Positions 8,121-16,794 of a DNA stretch of 64,000 bases are shown piece by piece. Origin of the DNA: Paraburkholderia nodosa DSM 21604 (GTDB lineage Bacteria; Pseudomonadota; Gammaproteobacteria; Burkholderiales; Burkholderiaceae); contig NZ_JAFA01000034.1 in NCBI RefSeq assembly GCF_000519185.1, positions 28,519 through 92,518 of the forward strand. The letters run 5' to 3'. The translations under genes were made by a program, and so were the position numbers. Position 1 is the stretch's first letter. Every line of letters begins with the position of its first letter. The notes under the pieces were generated by a model. That model did no database searches. It saw nothing but the letters and a program-made list of their open reading frames with translations, and was not told where the DNA came from.

Positions 8121-8873
8121 TCACATCGTTCCGCTGCCGCTGCCAGTACCGCCAGTGCCGGAAGAGGGGGCGGACGTCGCCGTAAGCGGATGCGCGGCGC
8201 CCGCCGCCGACAGCAGCGAGACGGCGGTTGGATCGGGCATGCCATTCGCGTCGATCGCACCTGCTGCCGCCAGCGTGCCCAGATCGCTATCGACACCTGC
8301 CTGGCCAACCGTAAAGGATGTCGTGAGAAATGCCGGTGCCGACAGCGTGACCGCATAGTGCTGCTGCAGACTCGTGACGACTGCGGATTGCGCGGCCTGC
8401 ACGTCGGACGAGTTGCCCAGCACCTGCTGGTACTGCGAGTTGGTCGGAAAGCCCGCTATCAAACCACTCTCGTTCGTGCCGAGTTGCGAAGCGAGGTAGA
8501 CAAGCATCAGCTCGGTCTCCGGCGTCGTATTGAAGGTGCCCCCGGCAAACGCCACCGAATGCAGGCTCACGCTGCCGGAGCTTACGGTGAGGATGCAGGG
8601 AGGCGTGGCATTGAAGGTGATCGCGTAGTGTCCACCGCCGTCGGACAGGGCGGACCCCGAGCCCTGAGCGCAACTGAGGTTGACCGTCGCGCTGGCGATC
8701 GCTGTGCCGGTGGCGGCCGTGCCGGAGATAGTGACGTTCGGCGTCACGGTTGTGCCGCCGCAGCCATTGAGGCCAATGCATGAGTTTCCGCCGCAGGCGG
8801 CAAGCGTTGCGAGCGAAGCGACGCAAATTGCCGCCCGCGCCGGGCGAACGAAGCACGCGTGGTGAGCGTTCAT
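8121..8873 (-). CDS. Putative lipoprotein of unknown function
   Basis: The 250-residue product begins with a positively charged segment and a hydrophobic stretch ending in the lipobox T-L-A-A-C-G-G, so it should be a lipoprotein with the lipidated Cys near residue 27. A Cys-rich linker follows, then an immunoglobulin-like or Gly/Thr-rich region (V-T-I-S-G-T-A-A-T-G-T-A-I) like the carboxypeptidase-regulatory-type repeats of other surface lipoproteins. The C-terminus is a Ser/Gly-rich tail. I do not recognise a function. It lies 18 bases downstream of the amino-acid permease gene on the same strand and may be co-transcribed with it. Confidence 0.75.
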   Translation of the reverse strand: MNAHHACFVRPARAAICVASLATLAACGGNSCIGLNGCGGTTVTPNVTISGTAATGTAIASATVNLSCAQGSGSALSDGGGHYAITFNATPPCILTVSSGSVSLHSVAFAGGTFNTTPETELMLVYLASQLGTNESGLIAGFPTNSQYQQVLGNSSDVQAAQSAVVTSLQQHYAVTLSAPAFLTTSFTVGQAGVDSDLGTLAAAGAIDANGMPDPTAVSLLSAAGAAHPLTATSAPSSGTGGTGSGSGTM

Positions 8874-8891
8874 GGTTGCCCGCCGTTGCCG

Positions 8892-10352
8892 TCATTCACG
8901 CTCCGGATGGCGCAGTCGCGAATGATGCCGGCCATAAGACATGTAGATCAGCATGCCGATCAGCAGCCAGACGATCAGCCGTACCCACGTGATGAGCGGC
9001 AGTCCCACCATCAGCAACACGCAAAACGCGATGCCGAGAATGGGGACAATCGGCACGCCGGGCGCGCGGAATGGACGGCTCGCGTCGGAGTCGCTGCGCC
9101 GCAGGTACATGACTGCGCCGCACACGAGCACGAACGCGAACAGCGTGCCGATGCTGACCATCTCGCCTAGTACGCCGATCGGCGTGAGGGCCGCCACGAT
9201 GGCGACGATCGTGCCGATCATGATCTGGCTTCGATGCGGCGTGTGCAGCCGCGGATGGACGGTGGAGAACAGATGGGGAAGCAGTCTGTCCTCCGACATC
9301 GTGAAGAAGATCCGGCTCTGCCCATAGAGCAGCACGAGTATCACGGTGGTCAGCCCGGTTAGCGCACCGATCTTGATCAGTATGGAGAACCAGGTGAAGC
9401 CGATAGCGTCGACGCCCTTGGCGATCGGATCGGGTACGTTCAGTTCTGCGTATGGAACGAGTCCGGTGAGCACGGCGGCCACCAGGATATAGAGCAAGGT
9501 GCAGATGACGAGCGAGCCGAGGATCCCGATCGGCATGTCGCGCTGAGGCTGTTTCGCCTCCTGTGCAGCGGTCGATACCGCATCGAAGCCGATGAAGGCG
9601 AAGAACACGACCGCTGAGCCACGCAGAATGCCGCTCGCCCCGAAGCTGCCGAACGCGCCGGTGTTGGGGGGGACGAAGGGATGCCAGTTGGCGGGATGCA
9701 CGAAGAACACGCCGATGACGATGAAGGCCACCACGACCGTCAGCTTGACTGCGACCATCACGTTGTTGATGCGTGCCGACTCGCGCGTGCCGAGCACCAG
9801 CATCGTAGTGAGAATCGCGATGATCAGCACGGCGGGGAGATTGATGATGCCGGCGACAGTCGAGCCGTCAGGCAACGGGACTGTCGTGCCGGGTGCGGCG
9901 GCAAGCGTAGGCGGGATGCTGATTCCGACGTTGCGCAACAGGCTGACGATATACCCTGACCAGCCGACGGCGACCGTCGCGGCGCCCATGGCGTACTCGA
10001 GAATCAGGTCCCAGCCGATGATCCACGCAAACACTTCGCCAAGCGTCGCATAGGTATACGTGTAAGTGCTGCCGCATACGGGGAGCATGGCGGCCAGTTC
10101 GGAGTAGCAGAGGCCGACAAACGCACAGGCAATGCCGCCCAGCACGAAGGACAGGATGATGCCCGGTCCGGCAAATTGTGCCGCCGCCGTGCCAGTGAGG
10201 ACGAAAATACCCGCGCCGATAATGGCGCCGATTCCCATCGCCGTGATGCTGGGCGCCCCCAGGGTCTTCGACAGCGCGCGACCGCCTTCGGTATCGGCGC
10301 TTCCTACTATGTCGGCGACGGACTTGCGCGCCGTGTAGCTCGTGTCAGCCAT
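8892..10352 (-). CDS. APC family amino-acid permease
   Basis: This is a cytoplasmic-membrane amino-acid transporter of the APC superfamily (cationic-amino-acid/YfnA-like branch), about 486 residues with twelve predicted helices. The first helix has the G-I-G-A-I-I-G-A-G-I-F-V-L-T-G motif that forms the substrate site, and F-A-F-I-G-F-D-A-V-S-T-A-A-Q-E is the helix-6/7 signature of this branch. I choose the ATG at 10352 because G-G-G-A lies 9 bases before it; an upstream in-frame ATG at 10367 would add five residues and has no visible ribosome site. It is followed by a lipoprotein gene. Substrate specificity is not determinable here. Confidence 0.93.
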   Translation of the reverse strand: MADTSYTARKSVADIVGSADTEGGRALSKTLGAPSITAMGIGAIIGAGIFVLTGTAAAQFAGPGIILSFVLGGIACAFVGLCYSELAAMLPVCGSTYTYTYATLGEVFAWIIGWDLILEYAMGAATVAVGWSGYIVSLLRNVGISIPPTLAAAPGTTVPLPDGSTVAGIINLPAVLIIAILTTMLVLGTRESARINNVMVAVKLTVVVAFIVIGVFFVHPANWHPFVPPNTGAFGSFGASGILRGSAVVFFAFIGFDAVSTAAQEAKQPQRDMPIGILGSLVICTLLYILVAAVLTGLVPYAELNVPDPIAKGVDAIGFTWFSILIKIGALTGLTTVILVLLYGQSRIFFTMSEDRLLPHLFSTVHPRLHTPHRSQIMIGTIVAIVAALTPIGVLGEMVSIGTLFAFVLVCGAVMYLRRSDSDASRPFRAPGVPIVPILGIAFCVLLMVGLPLITWVRLIVWLLIGMLIYMSYGRHHSRLRHPERE

Positions 10353-10649
10353 GATAGGTTGTCCCATTCAACAGTGACTGGAAACGACTCGATTCGGCTT
10401 GCCTTACTTCTTTAGAATAGACACAGGCGCGAGTGGGCGAAGGGTAAGTTTTCAGTTAACCGAACGACGACGACCGGCTTGCGTGGGCAGAGATGTTTCG
10501 GAACGCTTCATGCGCATCGGCAAGATGTGGGATCCGGACAATGCGCCACGCGTATCGCGGGATTCGTCGGCATCATTGATGGTCCGCCGTCCAGGCAAAG
10601 CCCATGCTCGCGCGGGCAGTTCAGCCGGACGGCGGCCAGGAGAAGTGGA

Positions 10650-10955
10650 ATGGGCAACGACAAACCGTCGCCGCGGCGCGCGACATACGAGAAAGGGATC
10701 CGGATCGGCGAGTACGGATGGTTCGGCCGGCTGGCGGCCGTCGTCGTGAGCACAATCGTGCTGGTGGTGGCAGCGATGCTGTCGTTGGTGCTGCTCGCCG
10801 TGCTGTTCGGCGTGGGCGCGATTGTCGTCTGCTATCTCTGGTGGAAGATCCGCGCGCTGCGCCGGCAGGCGCGCGAGTTCGGCGACGACGGCCGGACCGT
10901 CGACGTCGAGGTCGTGCACAAGGACTCGCACGGCGACGATATCGCGAAACGCTGA
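10650..10955 (+). CDS. Small membrane protein of unknown function
   Basis: The 101-residue product starts at an ATG preceded by A-G-G-A-G-A-A-G at good spacing. A basic N-terminus (about residues 1-28) is followed by two closely spaced or one long hydrophobic segment (about residues 29-63) and then a charged tail, R-A-L-R-R-Q-A-R-E-F, with a D/H-rich end. It is probably an inner-membrane protein with both ends in the cytoplasm. It has no recognisable motif and stands alone between divergent neighbours. The frame is open further upstream, but codons there look non-coding and lack a ribosome site. Confidence 0.75.
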   Translation: MGNDKPSPRRATYEKGIRIGEYGWFGRLAAVVVSTIVLVVAAMLSLVLLAVLFGVGAIVVCYLWWKIRALRRQAREFGDDGRTVDVEVVHKDSHGDDIAKR

Positions 10956-11241
10956 CCCGTGGGGCCCGCGCGAGTACCTTCAGCGTACGCGTAAACGACA
11001 GTAGGAATCGTGTTTGCGCGAATTATAAATACACAAGGCCGCGCAAGATATATCAAACGATTTCGGCCAATCGTAAGCATTCGACTTCCGCCACGCCGAC
11101 TTACGCGTGTCGGTCCAGCATGCGTGCGCATTGCTGGGCAATCCGCGTGAAAGCCTTGCATCTCTCGAGTTCGCCGTTCTTCAAAGGACACGGCGCGAGA
11201 CTCCGCTTCCGCCATGTTCGCCACGGTTAGGAGATTCTACG

Positions 11242-13509
11242 ATGAAGACTCAAAATATAGGAATGCTACTGATTGTCGGTGCGAGTGGTATGTTCGCCGG
11301 CGGTATCGCGCACAGCGATCCGCACGGCCCGCAAGCCATCCAGCGGGGCGCGGGCTTCATCAGGAGCTTTCAGATTATTGCTTCCGAACCGGCGTTTGGC
11401 GGTGCGACGCCTGCGGGCGCGGCTGGACCATATGAGGTCATCACCGCCGTCGTGCACGGCGCCCTCGATCCGCGCTCTCCGCTCAACGCGGGCATTGTCA
11501 ACATCAGGAACGCGCCTGTCGGCGTCGATGGTTACGTCGACTATTGGACCGATGTCGTGATCCTGCGTCCGCAAAGCGCGGCGAGCGCCACGCGCGTGCT
11601 CTTCTATGACGTCGTGAATCGCGGCAACAAGCTCGCCGACGGGTCCTTCATTGGTGGAGGCGCGCTCGATACCGGCGCACCCCCGCCGTCTACATTCCCG
11701 TCGCTGCTGCGCCATGGCTATACGATTCTCTGGAGCGGCTGGCAAGGCGACATTCCGCTCAACGGTACGAGTACGCTGGCCGGCACGGGGCTGGTCGGCA
11801 CGAGGTTCCCCGTGGCCACCAACAAGGACGGTTCGCCGATGACGGCGCTGTCCCGCGAAGAGTTCATTCCCGACTATGCGGGAGGCGATCCGGCGACGAT
11901 TCCGCTCACGTACCCGCCCGCCGATCTCAACGACACGGGCAGCGTCACCTTCACCGCGCGGCAATCGTGGCTATCGGCCTACGGCAGCATTCCGGGCGGC
12001 GTGCAAACCTACACGGCGCCTTCGGCGAAAGTGAGTACGTGGAGCTATATCAGCACGCCGAACAATGTCTATGAAGGGAATGACTCGGTCAAGTTCACGC
12101 CGCCCGCGTCGGTGCCGGGTCCCAACGGCAGGACTGTCCCGCCTGATGCCGGGACGATCTACAGCTTCGTTTACAAGGCCGCGGCGCCGACGATCGACGG
12201 CATCGGCTTTGCGGCGCTGCGCGATCTCGTTTCATGGCTGCGCTACGACAGGGCCGATGCGCGAGGCGTACAGAATCCGCTCAACGATCTGAAGGATGCG
12301 GCGTGTGCCGCGTCGAGATGTTCCAGAGATACGAACTTCGACGTCGCGATCGGGGAGGGCATTTCGCAGTCGGGCCGCTTCATCAAGGACTTTCTCTATC
12401 AGGGGTTCAACGAGGACAAGCGCGGAAGGATCGTTTTCGACGGACTATTCCCGATCATTTCCGCTGCCCGCCGCACGTGGACCAACGCGGCGTTCGCACA
12501 GCCGGGACGGTGGTCGAAACAGCATGAAGACCACTTCATGCCGGGTTTCCAGTTCCCCTTCACCTACGCGGTCACGACCGATCCGGTCAGCGGCGCGACC
12601 GATGGACTGCTGAAGCGTTGCGAGGCCTCCGGTACGTGTCCGAAGATCATGCAACTCGACGGCGCATTTGAATGGTGGGGCGGCGCCGCGTCGCTGGTCG
12701 TCACGGATGGACGGGGCAACGACATCCACTTGCCGCCGAACGTGCGTTACTACCTCGTGCCGGGCACGCAGCACGGCGGCGGTAGCGGCGTGACCACGGG
12801 TAACTTCACGGTGCCGGCCACAGGCAGTCTGTGTCAGTTGCCGGGCTCGCCCGTGGAGGAAACGCCCGTCGAGCGCGCGTTGATTCCCGCGCTGGTCGCG
12901 TGGGCCGGCAGGGGCGCGGAGCCGCCCGCCTCGCAATATCCGACCGTGGCATCTGGCAATCTGGTCGCGCCGACGCAAGCGGCGACGGGCTTCCCTAATC
13001 TCGAGAGCGTGACCGTGCCGAGCGGCCCCGCCGCGACGCCGACAGCGCTCAGTCTCACGTTCAACGGCGAATACAATCAGGTCTTCGTGACCGACTACAG
13101 CAAGGCCGTGCCGGTCGTGAACACTGCACAGCCCTATACGATTCTCGTGCCCAAGGTCGACGCTAACGGCAACGAAACCACGGGGGTACTCGTGTCGGAC
13201 GTGAGCGTACCGCTCGCGACCTACACCGGGTGGAACTATCGCGGTGCGGGCCACGCGATCGGCGAAGGCTGCATCTCCAACGGCGCGGCGATTCCGTTCG
13301 CGGTGAACGCGTCCGCGCAGTCAGGCGGCGTCGATAGCCGCGCCACATTGAACGCGCTCTATAGCGGCAGCCGCTCGCGCTATCAGGCGGCGGTTGCGAC
13401 GGCGGCGAATGCACTCGTCAAGCAAGGCTACTTGCTGCAGGACGATGCGACGAACGTCTTCATCAGCAACGCAGCGCAGATTTCTCCGACCCTGCTGCCG
13501 AATCCTTGA
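11242..13509 (+). CDS. Large secreted alpha/beta hydrolase domain protein
   Basis: This 755-residue protein belongs to the alpha/beta hydrolase domain family seen in many soil proteobacteria (Abhydrolase_10 type). A signal peptide ends near residue 25 (G-G-I-A-H-S). The N-terminal half is a beta-rich region (F-Y-D-V-V-N-R-G-N-K) and the nucleophile elbow is G-I-S-Q-S-G-R with Ser377. A likely catalytic His lies in P-G-T-Q-H-G-G, and Cys residues suggest periplasmic disulfides. The ATG at 11242 has A-G-G-A-G 10 bases upstream; the frame is open further left but that part looks non-coding. It probably cleaves an ester; the substrate is unknown. It stands alone. Confidence 0.88.
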   Translation: MKTQNIGMLLIVGASGMFAGGIAHSDPHGPQAIQRGAGFIRSFQIIASEPAFGGATPAGAAGPYEVITAVVHGALDPRSPLNAGIVNIRNAPVGVDGYVDYWTDVVILRPQSAASATRVLFYDVVNRGNKLADGSFIGGGALDTGAPPPSTFPSLLRHGYTILWSGWQGDIPLNGTSTLAGTGLVGTRFPVATNKDGSPMTALSREEFIPDYAGGDPATIPLTYPPADLNDTGSVTFTARQSWLSAYGSIPGGVQTYTAPSAKVSTWSYISTPNNVYEGNDSVKFTPPASVPGPNGRTVPPDAGTIYSFVYKAAAPTIDGIGFAALRDLVSWLRYDRADARGVQNPLNDLKDAACAASRCSRDTNFDVAIGEGISQSGRFIKDFLYQGFNEDKRGRIVFDGLFPIISAARRTWTNAAFAQPGRWSKQHEDHFMPGFQFPFTYAVTTDPVSGATDGLLKRCEASGTCPKIMQLDGAFEWWGGAASLVVTDGRGNDIHLPPNVRYYLVPGTQHGGGSGVTTGNFTVPATGSLCQLPGSPVEETPVERALIPALVAWAGRGAEPPASQYPTVASGNLVAPTQAATGFPNLESVTVPSGPAATPTALSLTFNGEYNQVFVTDYSKAVPVVNTAQPYTILVPKVDANGNETTGVLVSDVSVPLATYTGWNYRGAGHAIGEGCISNGAAIPFAVNASAQSGGVDSRATLNALYSGSRSRYQAAVATAANALVKQGYLLQDDATNVFISNAAQISPTLLPNP

Positions 13510-13586
13510 ACCGCGACCCGGCGTCGTCGCGTAGCGCAAGCGAGTTGCAACACGCGCGGCGACGCTCCTTATCGTCGCTTGGGTCT

Positions 13587-13934
13587 CTACTGCACCGTAA
13601 TGGTCGCCTTCATATACGGGTGGATGCCGCAGAACACCTTGTACACCCCCGGCTTGTCGAACTTGAACTGATACGTGTCGTTCTGGTCGAGCGCGGCGGA
13701 GTGAAAGACGCCGGCATCGTTGACGACCGTATGTGGTTCGCCGTCCATATTTTTCCAGGTCACCGTGGTGCCTGCCTTCACGGTGAGCGCCATGGGCGAA
13801 AACATGAAATTCTTGATGTCGATTTCATTGGGCTCTTGCGCTTGCGCGGCAGGCGCACCCAGCGACGCCCCCGCCACGAGCATCCCGATCCCGTAGAAGA
13901 GGGCGAACGCGCGACGATAGTGATTGGAGAGCAT
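13587..13934 (-). CDS. Cupredoxin (type I copper, amicyanin/pseudoazurin-like)
   Basis: This small blue-copper-type protein has 115 residues, with a signal peptide ending at A-Q-A near residue 32 and a single cupredoxin domain. All four type I copper ligands are present: His68 in G-E-P-H-T-V, then Cys102, His105 and Met108 in F-C-G-I-H-P-Y-M. The short C-x2-H-x2-M loop is that of amicyanin-like domains. It should be a periplasmic one-electron carrier. It lies 35 bases downstream of the metallophosphoesterase gene on the same strand, so the two are probably one operon; an electron partner is not obvious except the divergent cytochrome-b protein. Confidence 0.93.
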   Translation of the reverse strand: MLSNHYRRAFALFYGIGMLVAGASLGAPAAQAQEPNEIDIKNFMFSPMALTVKAGTTVTWKNMDGEPHTVVNDAGVFHSAALDQNDTYQFKFDKPGVYKVFCGIHPYMKATITVQ

Positions 13935-13969
13935 GGCTCGGATCCTTGTTCAATGAGCGAGACGCGCGG

Positions 13970-14905
13970 TCAGGCGAGGGACGTGTCGGAAAGCGTCGCC
14001 GCGAGGGGATGGCGCGTGATCCGGATGCTGGTCACGCCAAGCATCTTCGGCAACTGATCGCTTGCCACCTTGAGCGGCCCGGGTCCGGGACCGTCGCCGG
14101 CTGTCGGTTGCGGATAGGCGGTCGAGCGTGCCGTGTGGAACGTGATATTGCCTTCCACCTTGGAAACGATCTGATGTATATGGCCATTGAGCACGGTCAC
14201 CGAGCCGAAGCGCTTTAGATAATCCATGGCCTGGCCCGCATCGCCGGTGCCCCATCCCCATGGTTCGTAGATCGTCCACATCGGCATGTGCGTAAACACG
14301 ACGATCGGCGTGCTCGACGTGCGGCCCTTCAGATCGTTTTCCAGCCAGGCGAGCTGGTCCTCGCCCAGGTTGCCCAGCCCGTTCGGCTTGAAATGCATCA
14401 CGTTGACGAGCGCGATGAAGTGCACGCCATTGTGGTCGAAGCTGTAATAGCCCCGGTTGTCCGATGCCTTGCCGAAACGCTTGAAGTATTCGCCTTGCGG
14501 TCCATCGGTCACATCGTGTTCGCCGGGCGTCGTGTGCAACTCGGTAATGTCGAGACCGGACAGCAATTGCGCCGCCAGATCGAATTCCTCAGGTTTGGAG
14601 AGATGGGTGATATCGCCCGTGTGAATCGCGAGGGCGGGTTTGACGGGCATCGCGTTCACATAGTCGATGGTCTGTTTGAGCGTGCCCGCGACATCGGGAT
14701 TGGCTTCCTTGTTGAAGCCAATATGCGAGTCGCTGATCTGCAGAAAGAGCGGCACGCCGGCGTTTTCTTTGCTGCTCGCCGCCAGCGCCAGCTCCACGGG
14801 CGTGAGGACGCCTCCGGCCAGAACGAACACGGTGCCGGCGCCACCGAAGGCGAGGCATTTCAGGGCGCTGCGGCGTGACGGTTGGGAAGGAAGATCTGAC
14901 GACAT
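13970..14905 (-). CDS. Tat-exported calcineurin-like metallophosphoesterase
   Basis: The 311-residue protein carries a twin-arginine leader (S-R-R-S-A-L-K-C-L, residues 10-18) with a hydrophobic core, so it is folded in the cytoplasm and exported. The metallophosphatase motifs follow in order: I-S-D-S-H-I (Asp59, His61), H-T-G-D-I-T-H, G-E-H-D (the usual Asn is Glu), V-F-T-H-M-P and N-G-H-I-H. These bind a dinuclear metal centre. The family includes cAMP phosphodiesterases of the CpdA class as well as many unassigned phosphoesterases. It precedes a cupredoxin gene and lies divergent to a cyclase-type cytochrome-b membrane domain. The Glu substitution may change metal binding. Confidence 0.92.
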   Translation of the reverse strand: MSSDLPSQPSRRSALKCLAFGGAGTVFVLAGGVLTPVELALAASSKENAGVPLFLQISDSHIGFNKEANPDVAGTLKQTIDYVNAMPVKPALAIHTGDITHLSKPEEFDLAAQLLSGLDITELHTTPGEHDVTDGPQGEYFKRFGKASDNRGYYSFDHNGVHFIALVNVMHFKPNGLGNLGEDQLAWLENDLKGRTSSTPIVVFTHMPMWTIYEPWGWGTGDAGQAMDYLKRFGSVTVLNGHIHQIVSKVEGNITFHTARSTAYPQPTAGDGPGPGPLKVASDQLPKMLGVTSIRITRHPLAATLSDTSLA

Positions 14906-15095
14906 GATGTCCTCTCGCGTGGGTTCGGGAAGTCGACCGCCGGTGCAATACTGAGCGCCTCCAGGGCGGGCTTCACGTGCAATACCGCGAGAGCCGCTGT
15001 TTTATTCCCAGATTTTTTTCGCGAGTCGAGCGCGGGAATAACCGGCGTGGGTTCGCGGTATGGCAGGCGTGGCACACGAAATGGTGGAAACACAT

Positions 15096-15941
15096 ATGGA
15101 CTACGTCGACACGACCCGTCGCCGCGCGAGCGAAGCGAGAATCAACGTTCAATTTTTTCTGCGCCGGCTGCAACTCACGTCGGGCCTCGTGATGCTGACG
15201 TATCTCTTTCTGCATCTGGTCAATCACGCGCTCGGCATCTGGTCGCTCGAGCTTGCCGGACGCGGTCTCGTACTCGCGCTGCGGCTTTGGCGCAGTACGC
15301 CTGGCACGATCGCGCTGTATGGCGCCGCATCGATGCATTTTGTGCTGGCGCTGCACACGATATACGGGCGGCGCCATTGGGCACTGCCGCCCGCGGAATG
15401 GATCCGCCTGTGGGCAGGGCTCAGCCTGCCGCTCCTGCTGATCCGCCATGCGGTGACGACCCGGCTCGCGTCTTCGCTCTATGGTTTCGAACCGAACTAC
15501 GAGCGCGTCATTGTCGTGCTGCTCACGAGCGGCACGCAGGGACTGCAACTCGCGCTGTTAGCGCCTGGCTGGATACACGGATGCCTCGGGCTGTGGTTCC
15601 GGTTGCGCCACCATGCATGGGCGCGTCGCATGCGGGTCGCGCTGCTGATTCTCTTTGTCCTGTTGCCGCTGCTTTCCGCAGCGGGCTTCGTCCACATGAT
15701 GCGAGCCGTCGAGGGGAAGAGTCACCTGCTTCCGCCGGTCGATGCCGCGCTCGTCGTCCATCAAGCCGCCCTCAATGGCGCACGTCACGATCTCGTCACG
15801 CTCTATCTCGCGCTGATTGCCGGCACGCTGATCCTGGGCCAGTTGCGCAACGCGCTGGAGCGCCGCAAGCTGCGGAGAGACTCGCTGGCCGCTAGTTTGC
15901 TGGCCCGCAGTGCATCGTGCGAACAGAATGTCCAGGAATGA
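15096..15941 (+). CDS. Orphan membrane cytochrome-b domain of the adenylate-cyclase (CyaC) type
   Basis: This 281-residue protein has six predicted membrane helices in the arrangement of the SDH-like diheme cytochrome-b domain that forms the N-terminus of certain membrane adenylate cyclases. Conserved blocks include F-L-H-L-V-N-H-A-L-G in helix 1, S-M-H-F-V-L-A-L-H in helix 2, R-H-A-V-T-T-R-L-A in helix 3 and W-I-H-G-C-L-G-L in helix 4. The in-membrane histidines are candidate heme ligands. In the cyclases a ferredoxin and a catalytic domain follow, but this protein ends after helix 6 with a short basic tail. I start at the ATG at 15096. It may act as a quinol or redox module for its periplasmic neighbours; that is inference. 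Confidence 0.8.
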   Translation: MDYVDTTRRRASEARINVQFFLRRLQLTSGLVMLTYLFLHLVNHALGIWSLELAGRGLVLALRLWRSTPGTIALYGAASMHFVLALHTIYGRRHWALPPAEWIRLWAGLSLPLLLIRHAVTTRLASSLYGFEPNYERVIVVLLTSGTQGLQLALLAPGWIHGCLGLWFRLRHHAWARRMRVALLILFVLLPLLSAAGFVHMMRAVEGKSHLLPPVDAALVVHQAALNGARHDLVTLYLALIAGTLILGQLRNALERRKLRRDSLAASLLARSASCEQNVQE

Positions 15942-16081
15942 CTTCGATGTCGAATTTGTTCCGATACGAAGGCGAAAACTTTATATTCAGCGCATGCGGA
16001 GAAGGGCGAATATACGGGTTCCAGACGTTGACGAGAGCGGGGGACGCTTCGTCAGCGAGTCGCGAGCATCCGGGAGGAGAC

Positions 16082-16321
16082 ATGTCCGCAGTTTGTGCGA
16101 TCCACAGGGATTTGCGTTCCGAGACGTTGAGTTCGGTCGCTGCGCGATTCAAAGGCAGGACGGTGCGCCTGTGTTCAGGCGGGCCGTTAATGACGGTGAA
16201 CCAGGTCGTGCCGACGGCATTCGGTCCGCAGCTTTCCTGTGCATGGTTCGAGTCGCCCGACTCGACGAAGCTGGTGCGGGCCGTGTTCAGTACCGATGCG
16301 GTTCAGTTCGCTTCAGCGTAG
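16082..16321 (+). CDS. Small YodC-like protein (DUF2158)
   Basis: The 79-residue product contains the DUF2158 core: G-R-T-V-R-L-C-S-G-G-P-L-M-T-V-N followed by S-C-A-W-F and a final hydrophobic strand, the pattern of the small YodC family. Function of that family is unknown. I start at the ATG at 16082, which has G-G-G-A-G-G-A-G directly upstream; the frame is open about 55 codons further left, but that part lacks a ribosome site. It is followed by a convergent 55-residue membrane protein gene. Confidence 0.8.
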   Translation: MSAVCAIHRDLRSETLSSVAARFKGRTVRLCSGGPLMTVNQVVPTAFGPQLSCAWFESPDSTKLVRAVFSTDAVQFASA

Positions 16322-16329
16322 TCGGAAAC

Positions 16330-16497
16330 TCAGACGCTGTAACCCGAATTGCGCATCAGCTGGCGCGACACGTCACCGCCCGCGCCTTGCGCATCGAACT
16401 GCTCGCGGAGCTTAGTGTCTGCCTTGCGGGTCACGCCGCGGTGCATGGCCACGATGATCGCGAAGCAAGCGATTAGAAAGATCGGTAAGGTAAGCAT
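16330..16497 (-). CDS. Small single-helix membrane protein, 55 residues
   Basis: A short frame on the minus strand starts at an ATG with a clear A-G-G-A-G ribosome site a few bases upstream. The product begins M-L-T-L-P-I-F-L-I-A-C-F-A-I-I-V-A-M, a single membrane helix with the N-terminus likely outside or buried, then a charged tail rich in Arg, Lys, Asp and Gln ending at S-G-Y-S-V. It is too short for most gene finders. It matches no family that I know; its tail resembles cytoplasmic docking segments of small membrane proteins. It is convergent with the YodC-like gene, 8 bases apart. Confidence 0.6.
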   Translation of the reverse strand: MLTLPIFLIACFAIIVAMHRGVTRKADTKLREQFDAQGAGGDVSRQLMRNSGYSV

Positions 16498-16794
16498 TAT
16501 GTTGCTCCTGGCTGATCAGATCCGACCGGATATCTGTCGGTCTGCGTTGAGGCGCATGGCCCGGGCCGGAGCGGGCCAACCTGGCCGGGCCAATGGCGTT
16601 CACCGCCAGCGGCCAGAACGTTCACGATTTATCATTCGTGACGTGAGATGCCAAAATACACAGATAACCCGTAACGAGGCGATGACCCGCCGGCCGCTCG
16701 GGATGATCCGCCCCTCTTTGCCGGGCCGCACGCCCGCGCATCGAAGATGGCCGGAGACTCTTGAGACCAGGACGCCGAATCCCATCTACCTGTC

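Noticed and set aside
11107..11241. Upstream extension of the large alpha/beta hydrolase
   Set aside because: No ribosome site, no motif, and the ATG at 11242 has A-G-G-A-G and starts a signal peptide.
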